Source of the DNA: G963663735 sp963663735
GTDB taxonomy: Bacteria > Acidobacteriota > UBA6911 > RPQK01 > JAPXNP01
Assembly (NCBI GenBank): GCA_963663735.2
Contig: CAXXHN010000001.1
Coordinates: forward strand, 2,108,001 to 2,172,000
DNA length: 64,000 nucleotides
Direction: 5' to 3'
A model generated the notes under the pieces. It was not told where the DNA came from. It was given only the letters and a program-made list of their open reading frames with translations, and searched no databases. This document shows, piece by piece, positions 37,485 through 47,002 of this stretch (positions are counted from its first letter, which is position 1; each line of letters opens with the position of its first letter). Position numbers and translations under genes: made by a program.

Positions 37485-37775
37485 TTATCTGGATGGGGGA
37501 GAGCGTCCAGGAAGCGAAACGACGAAGCCTGAATCCTGGATTCCGATGTCGAAGCAGGGAGACAACCAGGAAATGACTTCATTTTCTGGGATGATAGGTG
37601 GTGCTGCTGATTCTGCAAGCGGAAGGTGATTAATCTGACAGAGAACGCAGTCTTTGTCATATCCTCCCGGATGAAAATCAGAAGCAGCAGCAGTAGCGCT
37701 GACAATTATCAGCAACAGCACCATACATGTCAGCATTTTTGAGAATACACTGACCGGCCTGTTTTGAGCCTTCAC
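37485..37775 (-). CDS. Small secreted Cys-containing protein (DUF2946-like)
   Basis: 96 residues from GTG 37775: a membrane/signal segment (LTCMVLLLIIVSATAAAS), then CVLCQINHLP and a C-terminal FVVSLPGRSPPSR. This layout (signal, CxxC with a near His, short middle, final R-x-P-P) resembles the DUF2946-type small proteins often found beside TonB receptors for metals. GGAAGGCGG is 9 bases upstream of GTG 37775; TTG 37793 would put the start upstream of that site. It is the first gene of the TonB-TlpA unit. Confidence 0.6.
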   Translation of the reverse strand: MKAQNRPVSVFSKMLTCMVLLLIIVSATAAASDFHPGGYDKDCVLCQINHLPLAESAAPPIIPENEVISWLSPCFDIGIQDSGFVVSLPGRSPPSR

Positions 37776-38288
37776 TATCTTGCCGCCTTCCAATTAGATT
37801 TGAAATATTAAGGAACTTGTTAATGACTTAAATGTTAGTCGCAACAAACATTTTATCAACATCACTGCGTCGGTGCAAGGTTTCATATGGGGGACCATAT
37901 TACTGCCAACCTGCATTCTTAACCCAATTGTGCAGGGCCGGATTTAAGTCGCCGGAATGGAAAGGCTTGGACCTGGGGACTCTCCGAAGCATAATTCGTA
38001 TAGAGTAAATATCTTCACTGCTGGAACTGTGTCAGGCTTTATCAGTAGCCCTGCTCCAAGTGGGTTTGAGAATCCCCGGTCAAATCGGATTTAAACAGTT
38101 TTTTACCAGGAATGAAGGATTGTGGTTTGAAGCTGAAGCTGATTCTCGCTTCAATTGCCGGGACAGTGACTGGGTGATCAAGATTAACAGAGGACTGGAA
38201 GTATGTTCGATGCTCACCCTTCCTCTACGAGAATATATGCCGCAAGATTAGTCCCCAAATTCTGTCGATCTTCCTATATAATTATTCC
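37776..38288. other. Divergent regulatory region, no gene seen
   Basis: About 500 bases between the receptor unit (minus) and the HPF-sigma gene (plus). A 63-codon plus frame (38060-38251) lacks protein character. The stretch 37800-37870 is AT-rich and probably holds the receptor-unit promoter; no clear Fur-type box is seen. Confidence 0.5.
38277..38282 (+). promoter_or_regulatory. Candidate -10 element giving a leaderless mRNA
   Basis: TATAAT at 38277-38282 is only 7 bases before ATG 38289, so transcription would begin at or next to the start codon. No ribosome site is present between them. There is no clear -35 box. Confidence 0.4.
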
Positions 38289-39233
38289 ATGAGTATAAAC
38301 ATACAGAATCGTAAATTTGAACCGAGTCAGAGTTATGAAAAAGTAGTTGACAGGCAGTCAAGGAAGATACTCAAACTGCTTCCTACCTTTCCCCCTGATT
38401 CATTTGATTTGAATGTTGTAACTGAAAAACTGGCCAGGGGCAACCAGTATGTCACTTCCATTGCCCTTAACCTGCCTCAGCGGACTATTAAGGTTGAGGA
38501 GACCGAAAATAATCCCATCACCAGTGCTGTCAGGGCATTCGGCGAGTTGCGCCGGAGATTGGCTAAGTTTAAAAGTCAACTTACCCGTGAAAACCTGTGG
38601 CGTTCACAGAAAGCTGCTCCTGATCAGGTGAATGTTGTGGAATCTGGCCGGAATATGGAGTTGGCAATTGATGAAAACCTAAGCAAAGTAGAGAATTATA
38701 TTCGCCGTGAGATCTACTATGAAGTGGTCAACGGGAACATATCACCCGGAGCAATCGATCCCAACGCCTTTGTAGATGAAGTTTTTATGGAGATTTTCGC
38801 CAGGCCTCGCCCTGACGATTTATACCTTGACCACTGGGTCCTGACAGTTGCCAGGCAGGTGCTTAATAAACGGATAAGCGAAATTGAAATGCATGCCCTT
38901 GATTCTCATATAGAGGATTCAGCCGGTAACCGGAAACAGTGGGAGGACGAATACCTGAATTTTTTCCAGCCTGATGAGTCGCTACACATCAGTGACCTGC
39001 TGCAGGACAATTCGGCCTTGGATCCGGAACAGCTGCTTGAAAAAGATGAGGCCGAATCCAGGGCCCAGAAAGCAATAGCCGCACTGCCGATAGAATTGCG
39101 GGAAGCCTTTGTTTTATATTCACTGGAAGGTTTCACTTCTGAAGAAGTAGCGATGGCCACTGAGAAGACTCCGGATGAAGTTCTGGAGAACGTGGAAAAG
39201 GCAAGATCAATACTAAAAGAAGAACTTTTCTAA
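38289..39233 (+). CDS. HPF/RaiA-like domain fused to an ECF-like sigma domain
   Basis: 314 residues. Residues 1-108 match the pattern of ribosome hibernation factors (HPF/RaiA, S30AE): an initial INIQNRKF strand, a long helix ending in KILKLL, three further strands (LNVVTEKL, YVTSIALNLP, RTIKVEE), then a second helix AVRAFGELRRRLAKFKSQL that aligns with E. coli HPF AIDGLIDKLARQLTKHKDKL. Residues 131-200 look like sigma region 2 (AFVDEVFMEIF, then DHWVLTVARQVLNKRI). Residues 265-312 look like sigma region 4 (LPIELREAFVLYSLEGFTSE, VAMATEKTPDEV helix-turn-helix). It may link ribosome state to transcription. The aminotransferase start overlaps its stop (TAATG). Confidence 0.75.
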   Translation: MSINIQNRKFEPSQSYEKVVDRQSRKILKLLPTFPPDSFDLNVVTEKLARGNQYVTSIALNLPQRTIKVEETENNPITSAVRAFGELRRRLAKFKSQLTRENLWRSQKAAPDQVNVVESGRNMELAIDENLSKVENYIRREIYYEVVNGNISPGAIDPNAFVDEVFMEIFARPRPDDLYLDHWVLTVARQVLNKRISEIEMHALDSHIEDSAGNRKQWEDEYLNFFQPDESLHISDLLQDNSALDPEQLLEKDEAESRAQKAIAALPIELREAFVLYSLEGFTSEEVAMATEKTPDEVLENVEKARSILKEELF

Positions 39234-40420
39234 TGCGTTTTTCTGAGCGTGTAAACAGGCTGGAACTCTCGCAGACAGCAGCCGTCATGCAGGAGGCTCA
39301 GGCCCTTAAGGAAGCCGGGATTGATGTCATTGACTTTGGTCCCGGCGAACCGGATTTTCCCACTCCGGACATTGCCCGCCAGGCTGCTATCGCGGCAATC
39401 CAGCAGAACTTTACCCGCTACACCGCTGTGGCAGGAATCCGTCCCTTGCGGGAGGCTATCGCCCTGCACCTTAACAAGAGGACGGGAAGCCGCTTGGATT
39501 ATTCCAATGTCATCGTTACCTGCGGAGCCAAACAGGCCATCTACAATCTTTGCGGAGCCATGTTCAGCGATGGCGACGAAGTCCTGGTGCCTCGACCCTA
39601 CTGGGTAACGTTTCCTGAAGCCGTGAGGCTTTCCGGCGCCAAGCCGTGTTTCGTAGACACCCGAATGGATTCCGGATTCATTCCGCAAGCCAGTGATATA
39701 AGAAAATGCATTAATGACCGTACCAGGGGATTGATTTTGAATTTTCCCAATAATCCGACCGGGGCAGTCCTGAAGGAAAATAACCTGAGGGAGATAGCTG
39801 GCCTGGCCAGGGAAAATGGCCTGTTCCTTTTATCAGATGAAACCTATGACTCTTTTTATTATGGAGAGCCGCTGTCAGGCGGGGGATCCTTTCTTAATGA
39901 ATGGGGCTGCGACCTGGATGGTCTGGCTGTAGTTGGTTCGTTTTCAAAAACCTATTCCATGACCGGGTGGAGGATCGGTTACGCGGCGGGATCTCCGGAA
40001 CTGATATCCAGGATGACAGCTCTGCAGAGCCATGAAACCGGAAACCCGACATCCATTGCCCAGAAAGCGGCCCTGGCCGTGCTTGATGAAGAGCCGGCAC
40101 GGCTTGAAGAGAGAATCAATGAATACCTAAGGCGGAGGGACCTTATTGTAAACGGCCTCAATGCCCTGCCCGGGATTAACTGTCTAAGCCCTGAAGGAGC
40201 ATTTTATGTTTTTCCGGATGTCAGGGGCCTGGCAGAGAGCAAGGGATGCAGCGGGAGTGTTGACCTGTCCAGGATGCTTCTCCGGGAAGAGAGGATTGCC
40301 GTTGTTCCTGGCGCGGCTTTCGGGCTGGAAGGGCATTTAAGATTTTCCTATGCAGCTTCCTTTGACTCAATTCATGAAGGCCTGGACCGTATGCGAAGGT
40401 TCTGCCTCGTTAACCGGTAA
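39233..40420 (+). CDS. Class I PLP aminotransferase
   Basis: 395 residues, fold type I, aspartate-aminotransferase group. Visible: FGPGEPDFPTPDIA, YTAVAGIRPLREAIA, the NNPTGAV loop, DETYDSFYY, and the PLP lysine K239 in GSFSKTYSMTGWRIGY, with the substrate-binding Arg near LRFSYAAS. It transfers amino groups between aspartate or an aromatic/branched amino acid and 2-oxoglutarate; the exact amino acid cannot be told. Its ATG overlaps the stop of the HPF-sigma gene by one base, so it is very probably translated together with it. Confidence 0.92.
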   Translation: MRFSERVNRLELSQTAAVMQEAQALKEAGIDVIDFGPGEPDFPTPDIARQAAIAAIQQNFTRYTAVAGIRPLREAIALHLNKRTGSRLDYSNVIVTCGAKQAIYNLCGAMFSDGDEVLVPRPYWVTFPEAVRLSGAKPCFVDTRMDSGFIPQASDIRKCINDRTRGLILNFPNNPTGAVLKENNLREIAGLARENGLFLLSDETYDSFYYGEPLSGGGSFLNEWGCDLDGLAVVGSFSKTYSMTGWRIGYAAGSPELISRMTALQSHETGNPTSIAQKAALAVLDEEPARLEERINEYLRRRDLIVNGLNALPGINCLSPEGAFYVFPDVRGLAESKGCSGSVDLSRMLLREERIAVVPGAAFGLEGHLRFSYAASFDSIHEGLDRMRRFCLVNR

Positions 40421-40437
40421 TTCTGGATAGTTCAGAT

Positions 40438-41196
40438 ATGGAAAATTTAAGCATAGTTTTGGTAGGTACCTTGTACGGCGGAAATATCGGTTCTGCGGCC
40501 AGGGCTATGATGAATATGGGAATAAGGGACCTTCGGTTGGTCAGGCCTGTGGAGATTTTGACGGAAGAGTGCCGGAACATGGCTGTGAATGCCTGGAGCC
40601 TGGTAGAATCGTCCCGGATATACAGTTCCCTGGGCGAGGCTGTTTCCGACGCCTCCCTGGTGATAGGCACTACCTGCCAGAGGGGCAGGCGCCAGAAGGT
40701 GAGGGAGTATTCGCCAAGGGAGATTGCTCCGCTGGTAAAAAAAAACGCGTACAGCTCCCGGGTCAGTATTGTGTTCGGCCCTGAAAGGGGAGGTTTGACC
40801 GAAGAGGAACTTGCTGAATGCCAGTACCTGGTCAATATTCCCGCCAGCCCTGATTTGCCGACCCTTAATCTGGCACAGGCCGTGCTGATAATCTGCTACG
40901 AATTATTCACATGCATGGAGGAAGTGGAGGATAGAGGGGATATTCCCCCCGATTTTGAATATCCTACCCAGGAGGAGCGGGCGCAAATGTTTGCCCATAT
41001 CGAAAAGACACTTCTTTCAATTGGTTTTCTCAGCACTGGTAATCCCGCCCACATTATGCTGTCATTGAAGAGGCTTTTAGGAGGAGAACTGCTGTCCCGG
41101 CGGGATATAAAAATCATAAGGGGAATGATGAGCCGCATGGACTGGTTCGTGGAACAGGGTATTAATTTGCCTCCTGAAAGGATAAAAAGACCCTGA
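40438..41196 (+). CDS. trmJ: tRNA (cytidine/uridine-2'-O) methyltransferase TrmJ-like
   Basis: 252 residues of the SPOUT (TrmH/SpoU) family. The knotted SAM site is clear: motif 1 NIGSAARAMMNMGI, motif 2 IVFGPERGGLTEEEL, and motif 3 LPTLNLAQAVLIICYEL. The C-terminal helical extension of about 80 residues is as in TrmJ, which methylates ribose 32 of several tRNAs. It starts 17 bases after the aminotransferase stop, in the same transcription unit. Confidence 0.9.
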   Translation: MENLSIVLVGTLYGGNIGSAARAMMNMGIRDLRLVRPVEILTEECRNMAVNAWSLVESSRIYSSLGEAVSDASLVIGTTCQRGRRQKVREYSPREIAPLVKKNAYSSRVSIVFGPERGGLTEEELAECQYLVNIPASPDLPTLNLAQAVLIICYELFTCMEEVEDRGDIPPDFEYPTQEERAQMFAHIEKTLLSIGFLSTGNPAHIMLSLKRLLGGELLSRRDIKIIRGMMSRMDWFVEQGINLPPERIKRP

Positions 41197-41293
41197 CCCT
41201 GGAGCGGTTTCCATGGATTTATGCCGGGGCGAACCCGGGTAAGCCTCAAGCAGGCCGGAGAGGAGGATCTCCGGGGTCCTGTTAGCTTCGCAA

Positions 41294-43528
41294 GTGAATG
41301 CCGGTATGGATATAAAAGAAAGCCTCAGCAGCACAGGAATAACCATCAAGGGAATGGTTGAAAAAATTACCTACCATAACCCTGAAAATGGTTTTTCCGT
41401 GCTGAAAATTAAACCTGGGAGCCGGGCCCAGGAGATAACGGTTGTGGGCAATGCTCCCGGCATAGCTGTGGGCGAGATCCTGGAGGCTGTCGGGGAGTGG
41501 TTTCGTGACCCAAGGCATGGGCTGCAATTGAAAGCCGATACAATCATATCCTTTCCTCCGGTTTCTGAGGAAGGCATGGCCAGGTATCTTGGTTCGGGCA
41601 TGATCAGGGGAATTGGACCCGAAATGGCCGACCGTCTGGTGAAGGCCTTTGGCAAGGATGTCTTTAATGTGATTGAAGATGAACCGGAGCGGCTGACGGA
41701 GGTTCCGGGAATCGGATCTAAACGTAAGAATATGATTTCCGGGGCTTGGGAGGAACAAAAGAAAGTTCGCTCAATTATGCTGTTCCTGCACAGCCATGGC
41801 GTTGGTTCTTCCCGCGCCTACCGGATTTACAGGTTTTATGGCGACCAGGCTGTAGGGCTTATCAAGGAAGATCCTTATCGCCTTTCCCGGGATATCTGGG
41901 GAATCGGATTCAAAACGGCTGACAGCATTGCCGAAAGCCTTGGGGTTCCCCGGGATTCTCTGTCCCGGGCCTGCGCCGGTATTGAATATACGTTGGAAAA
42001 ATATACCGAAGATGGGCACTGTGCCTGCCCCCGGGAGAAGCTTGAACTGGAATCGGTTGAGCTGCTGGGGATACCTCGTGAGATCATCGGCAAGGCCCTG
42101 GATGCCATTCTGAAGCAAGGCCGCCTGGTGAGCCAGCGCCATGGAGGAGATGATCTTGTTTACCCCGGCCGGCTTTACCGCGCGGAAAAGCAGCTTGCCT
42201 CAGATTTGTGTGCCTTGTCCTCGGGGAAACACCCCTGCTTGATCAGCGATCAGAACGCGGCACTGGGCTGGGTGCAGGAGCAGGTCAACCTGGAACTCGA
42301 ACTATCACAAAAACAGGCTCTGCTGAAGGCGCTGGACAGCAAAGTGCTGGTGATTACGGGAGGACCAGGTGTTGGAAAAACCACACTCGTCAACTCAATT
42401 GTCAGGATTTTTCAGTCAAAACGCCTGAGAATCAGATTGTGCGCGCCTACAGGACGGGCGGCGAAAAGGCTTAGTGAAACTACTGGAATGGAGGCCAGAA
42501 CAATCCACAGGCTGCTTGAATTTGACCCGGGCGGTTTCTGTTTTACCCGTAACCGGAACAATCCCCTGGAGGGGGATGTTATCATCTGCGATGAGTTTTC
42601 CATGGTAGACCTTCCCCTGGCTCATCAACTGATTCAGGTGGTTCCCATGCATGCCGCGCTTCTGGTTGTCGGAGATGTGGATCAGCTTCCTTCAGTGGGA
42701 CCGGGACGGGTCCTGAGAGACATCATAGATTCTTCAGTAATCCCTGTGGCCCGGCTGGATAAAGTATTCAGGCAGGCTTCCCGGAGCAGTATCATTACCA
42801 ATGCCCACCTGGTAAACAGTGGCAAAATGCCGAAAATGCACACCCAACAACGGCCAGGTGATGGAAACTACCTGGATGATTTTTATCATATCGAGTGCGA
42901 AGATCCTGAAAAAGGAGTGGCCCTGATCAAGAAACTGGTCAAGGAAAGAGCCCCGATCAGGTGGGGATTCAACCCGATCAGAGACATTCAGGTCCTCTGT
43001 CCGATGATCCGCGGTCTCCTGGGCGCGGCCAATCTTAACCAGGAGCTTCAATCCCTGCTTAATCCTTCCGGTTGCTCTTTTGAGATGTTCGGGACAACCT
43101 TCCGGGTGGGCGACAAGGTTATGCAGGTTGTCAATAATTATGATAAAAATGTGTTCAATGGTGACATGGGGATAATCTCGGCCATAGACGAAGTGGAAAA
43201 AGGACTGGCGGTACAGATGGATGACCGCCAGGTTTTTTACCAGGGAATAGAGCTGGATGAGCTGGTATTGTCTTACGCTGTAACCATTCATAAATCTCAG
43301 GGATCAGAGTACCCATGCGTGGTGATTCCGCTCCATACCCAGCATTACCCGATGATGCAGCGCAACCTGCTTTATACCGGGATAACCAGGGGAAAAAAGC
43401 TTGTTGTCCTGGTCGGAAACAGGAAAGCACTGGCTATCGCGGTTAAAAGAATGGGGGCTGATGATCGGGTGACCAGCCTCTCCCAGCGGCTGATAGAATC
43501 GTGGACCGCCCTCATTTCCAGAGACTGA
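41294..43528 (+). CDS. recD2: RecD2-type DNA helicase
   Basis: 744 residues, as usual for RecD2. The N-terminal part has an OB-like strand region and helix-hairpin-helix repeats (GIGPEMADRLVKAFG, VPGIGSKRKNMI), then a superfamily 1B helicase: GGPGVGKTT (G356 onward, Walker A), ICDEFSMVD (Walker B), VGDVDQLPSVGPG (III), VFRQASRS (IV) and VTIHKSQGSEYP (V), with YTGITRGKKL (VI). It unwinds DNA 5'-3' in repair and replication-stress tolerance and works without RecBC. GTG 41294 and ATG 41306 are both possible starts; neither has a good ribosome site. Confidence 0.92.
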   Translation: MNAGMDIKESLSSTGITIKGMVEKITYHNPENGFSVLKIKPGSRAQEITVVGNAPGIAVGEILEAVGEWFRDPRHGLQLKADTIISFPPVSEEGMARYLGSGMIRGIGPEMADRLVKAFGKDVFNVIEDEPERLTEVPGIGSKRKNMISGAWEEQKKVRSIMLFLHSHGVGSSRAYRIYRFYGDQAVGLIKEDPYRLSRDIWGIGFKTADSIAESLGVPRDSLSRACAGIEYTLEKYTEDGHCACPREKLELESVELLGIPREIIGKALDAILKQGRLVSQRHGGDDLVYPGRLYRAEKQLASDLCALSSGKHPCLISDQNAALGWVQEQVNLELELSQKQALLKALDSKVLVITGGPGVGKTTLVNSIVRIFQSKRLRIRLCAPTGRAAKRLSETTGMEARTIHRLLEFDPGGFCFTRNRNNPLEGDVIICDEFSMVDLPLAHQLIQVVPMHAALLVVGDVDQLPSVGPGRVLRDIIDSSVIPVARLDKVFRQASRSSIITNAHLVNSGKMPKMHTQQRPGDGNYLDDFYHIECEDPEKGVALIKKLVKERAPIRWGFNPIRDIQVLCPMIRGLLGAANLNQELQSLLNPSGCSFEMFGTTFRVGDKVMQVVNNYDKNVFNGDMGIISAIDEVEKGLAVQMDDRQVFYQGIELDELVLSYAVTIHKSQGSEYPCVVIPLHTQHYPMMQRNLLYTGITRGKKLVVLVGNRKALAIAVKRMGADDRVTSLSQRLIESWTALISRD

Positions 43529-43694
43529 CCCGGAATTTTTAGAATTTGGAATCGACTTTTCAGCCACCCTGAATCATAATTATTCCTGGTCAGTTCCAAT
43601 ATCCCTGGAGTTATTGCAGGTTGTCCATCAGACGGGTGGTCTGCCGTAAAACAGGCTGTTTAAGAAAAAAACCGAGAACCTGAAGGAAAACAAA

Positions 43695-46600
43695 ATGTCT
43701 GTACGCAAGCTTATCTGTTTATTAGTAGCGATTGTTTTTATGTCACTGTCTCCATTAGCCGGCAGTGATTCTAAAAGTGAAAGGGTGGTTTGCCTGGATG
43801 CGCTGCAGAAAATTTTCAGTGATCCTCCAGCTGAATACAGGAGTGTCCCCTTTTGGAGCTGGAACGACAAAATGACCAGGGAGGAAATTGATCTTCAACT
43901 TAAGGATTTCAAGGATAAGGGCATCGGCGGAGTGTTTATGCATCCCAGGTACGGTTTGATAACCGAATATCTTTCCGACGAGTGGTTTGAAATGGTCCGG
44001 TATACCGTTAATAAATGTCGGGAGCTGGGCATGAAGGCCTGGATCTATGATGAAAACTCCTACCCAAGCGGATTTGCCGGCGGGCATGTTCCAGCAGAAA
44101 TGCCTGAATCCTATAACCAGGGACAGGCATTAAAAATGAAACGGCTTGACAGGCTTGGCCCTGAAGAAATTAAAAGTGCCTTCCTGATCCTGCACCGGGC
44201 CGGCCAGGAGGGATTTGCGGTCCTTGATGCCAGTGCAGCCTCCGTTCTGGGAGATAAAGAAGGGGAATACATACTGTTCGAAAAAGTGTTCAACAGCAAA
44301 GGAAAATGGTATGGAGGATTTTCCTATGTAGACCTGATGGTTAAAGGTGTAACTGAAAAATTCATAGACGTCACTATGACCGGATATGAAAGGGTAGCAG
44401 GCCAGGACTTTGCCGGAATCGTACCAGGTGTATTCACGGATGAACCCAACATATCCACTCCAGACTCCAATGAAGCTGTGCGCTGGACCCCTGACCTGTT
44501 CAGCAGCTTCAGGAAAAAATGGGGATATGACCTAGAACCAAACCTGCCTTCCCTTTTCGAAGAGACTGGTGACTGGAAGAAAGTCCGCCATAATTACCAG
44601 TCAGTGCTGCTTGACCTGTTTATCGAGAGATGGAGCAAGCCGTGGTGGGAATATACAGAAAAACATAACCTGAACTGGACCGGCCATTACTGGGAACATG
44701 GATGGCCCAGCCCCAAGGAAGGGCCTGATAACATGGCTATGTACGCCTGGCACCAGGTTCCGGCCATTGATCTCCTGTTTAACCGCTTCGAGCGCAAGGT
44801 CCAGTTTGGCAATGTCAGGAATGTAAAGGAACTGAGCAGTGTGGCCAACCAGCTGGGCCGGCAGAGGACCCTTAGTGAAACCTACGGGGGCGGAGGCTGG
44901 GAATTGAGGTTCGAGGACATGAAGCGGCTTGGGGACTGGGAATATGTGCTTGGAGTCAATTTTCTCAACCAGCATCTTTCCCACGTTTCACTGAAAGGGG
45001 ACCGCAAGCATGATTATCCCCAATCCTTCACCTATCATAATCCCTGGTGGGAATATTACCGTCCCCTGGCAGACTACTACGCCAGGCTTTCCGTAGCCCT
45101 TTCATCAGGATTCCAGAAAAACAGGGTGCTGGTCCTGGAACCGACAACCTCAGGGTGGATGTATGCCGCCCCCGGCAAAGCCAATGAGAAGATGGATCTG
45201 ATACTTAAAAGTTTTATTTCCCTTACCGATGAACTGGAAAAGAAACAGTGCGAATATGACCTGGGCTCTGAGAATATCATCAGGGACTGCGGAAAGGTTT
45301 CAGGAAAAAGCTTTGTTGTCGGGCAGCGTGAATATGACGCGGTAGTAATCCCGCCCTGTACCGACAGCCTGGACAGATCTACCTTCCTGCTTCTTTCCGA
45401 ATTCCTGGATAATGGAGGAAGAGTTGTTCTGATGGGTGAACTCCCTGAACTGGTGGATGGTTCAAAAGAATCGGAACTGGGCGGCTGGAGGGAAAAATTT
45501 AAGAACAACCTGATTTCAGCCGGATACCTGGAAGCTGTTTCCAGCTTGATCAAACCGGAAGATTTCAGCCTGGTGCCTGCCGCAGGAGGAGATCTTCTTT
45601 TTCACCACCGCAGGCAGCTGGAAGACGGACAGGTGATTTTCCTGGTTAACTCCAGCCTGGAGGAGAGCGCCTCCGGCGAATTCAAGATTGAGGGCGCTTC
45701 AATCAGGGAGATGGACCTTTTTAAAGGTACTTTTTCCCCTTATCCTTCTGCTCCCTCTGAACTGGAGGGTTGTGTTCAGGCCTCCTTTACCCTTCCTCCG
45801 GCTGGAAGCATATTACTTTTTGTATCGGACCAGAGCCTGGAAAAGGCCTCTCCCGTTGAGGATGGGAAAAGGGAAACTTTATTAATGGCTGAAAGCGCGG
45901 TCAGTGTGGAACCATCCCAGCCTAACATGATGACCCTTGACTATTGTGACCTGGTTATCAAGGGGGAGAAGACCAGTGGTATTTATTTTCATAAAGCTAC
46001 TGATTTAATCTACCAGGCTCATGGATTCGAAGATAATCCCTGGAACAGGTCAGTCCAGTTTAAAACGGATATTCTGGATAAGAGTAATTTTGAGAGCGGT
46101 TCCGGGTTCGAGGCCTTTTTCCATTTTGACGTGGAGGAAGGAACTGATGTTTCAGACCTTAGGGCGGTAGTGGAGCAGCCGGAGATATTCAATGTGCAGG
46201 TGAATGGAAACAAGGTAATTGCCCGGGAAGGTGAATGGTGGCTCGACCGCTCTTTTGGTCTGTTCAGTATTGGAAGTCATGTTAAGGCGGGCCGTAACAC
46301 CATCACCATCAGCGTTTCTCCCATGAATATCCTGGCGGAGCTTGAGCCGGTGTACCTGTTGGGGTCCTTCTCCCTGGAGGCGCAGGAGCATGGATGGAAG
46401 CTGAGACCTGCCGGGAAACTTGCCATAGGGTCCTGGAAAACCCAGGGGATGCCTTTCTATTCTGACAAGGTGTCGTATGTAAAAACCTACAATGTGGAGA
46501 AATCTCCAGGTAAAAATTACCGGGTAAAACTTGGCGAATGGATCGGGACAGTTGCCGAGGTAAAGATCAATGGCAGGAGCGCCGGGATTATAGGCTGGAA

Positions 46601-46829
46601 ACCTTATGAACTGGATGTAACGGGAGCGCTGCAGGAAGGAACCAACCGGGTGGAGGTTATTGTTGTTGGGTCACTCAAGAATCTTCTGGGCCCCCTGCAT
46701 ACACCCTGGCAGAGAGGTATCGTGACTATCGGCGATTTCCAGCAGGGGCCTGAAGTTCAGCCTGCGGGAACCGATTATGACACCTTTGATTACGGGTTGA
46801 TGGCAGATTTTGAGCTGGTTTCTGAATAA
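43695..46829 (+). CDS. GH106-like secreted glycoside hydrolase
   Basis: 1044 residues with a signal peptide. The N-terminal catalytic part has the GH106 (alpha-L-rhamnosidase) pattern: PFWSWNDKMTREEIDLQL, GGVFMHPRYGLITEYLS, AWIYDENSYPSGFAGG, and a FTDEPN motif near residue 250 likely to hold catalytic acids. The middle carries the TSGWMY region and a Rossmann-like part (LLSEFLDNGGRVVLMGELPE). The C-terminus has two beta-sandwich, galactose-binding-like modules. It would remove rhamnose from plant or algal polymers such as pectin or ulvan, in the periplasm or outside. AAGGAAA lies just upstream of the ATG. Confidence 0.82.
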   Translation: MSVRKLICLLVAIVFMSLSPLAGSDSKSERVVCLDALQKIFSDPPAEYRSVPFWSWNDKMTREEIDLQLKDFKDKGIGGVFMHPRYGLITEYLSDEWFEMVRYTVNKCRELGMKAWIYDENSYPSGFAGGHVPAEMPESYNQGQALKMKRLDRLGPEEIKSAFLILHRAGQEGFAVLDASAASVLGDKEGEYILFEKVFNSKGKWYGGFSYVDLMVKGVTEKFIDVTMTGYERVAGQDFAGIVPGVFTDEPNISTPDSNEAVRWTPDLFSSFRKKWGYDLEPNLPSLFEETGDWKKVRHNYQSVLLDLFIERWSKPWWEYTEKHNLNWTGHYWEHGWPSPKEGPDNMAMYAWHQVPAIDLLFNRFERKVQFGNVRNVKELSSVANQLGRQRTLSETYGGGGWELRFEDMKRLGDWEYVLGVNFLNQHLSHVSLKGDRKHDYPQSFTYHNPWWEYYRPLADYYARLSVALSSGFQKNRVLVLEPTTSGWMYAAPGKANEKMDLILKSFISLTDELEKKQCEYDLGSENIIRDCGKVSGKSFVVGQREYDAVVIPPCTDSLDRSTFLLLSEFLDNGGRVVLMGELPELVDGSKESELGGWREKFKNNLISAGYLEAVSSLIKPEDFSLVPAAGGDLLFHHRRQLEDGQVIFLVNSSLEESASGEFKIEGASIREMDLFKGTFSPYPSAPSELEGCVQASFTLPPAGSILLFVSDQSLEKASPVEDGKRETLLMAESAVSVEPSQPNMMTLDYCDLVIKGEKTSGIYFHKATDLIYQAHGFEDNPWNRSVQFKTDILDKSNFESGSGFEAFFHFDVEEGTDVSDLRAVVEQPEIFNVQVNGNKVIAREGEWWLDRSFGLFSIGSHVKAGRNTITISVSPMNILAELEPVYLLGSFSLEAQEHGWKLRPAGKLAIGSWKTQGMPFYSDKVSYVKTYNVEKSPGKNYRVKLGEWIGTVAEVKINGRSAGIIGWKPYELDVTGALQEGTNRVEVIVVGSLKNLLGPLHTPWQRGIVTIGDFQQGPEVQPAGTDYDTFDYGLMADFELVSE

Positions 46830-47002
46830 GACCGGAGCAGGTAAGGCCGGTTTTAGGAACGAATCTCCTGCTGGAGACCTAATTCCGATTGAACCAGCTC
46901 AGCAGTTTTGATTGGGAAACCTGGATGACCTGACAGGTGATTCATGGGCAGAGGCATGATGATCATTGATATTTATAAAGTCTCAATCAGTATTTTCTGC
47001 TT

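Noticed and set aside
38060..38251. 63-codon plus frame before the HPF-sigma gene
   Set aside because: No protein character and no ribosome site; lies in a regulatory gap.
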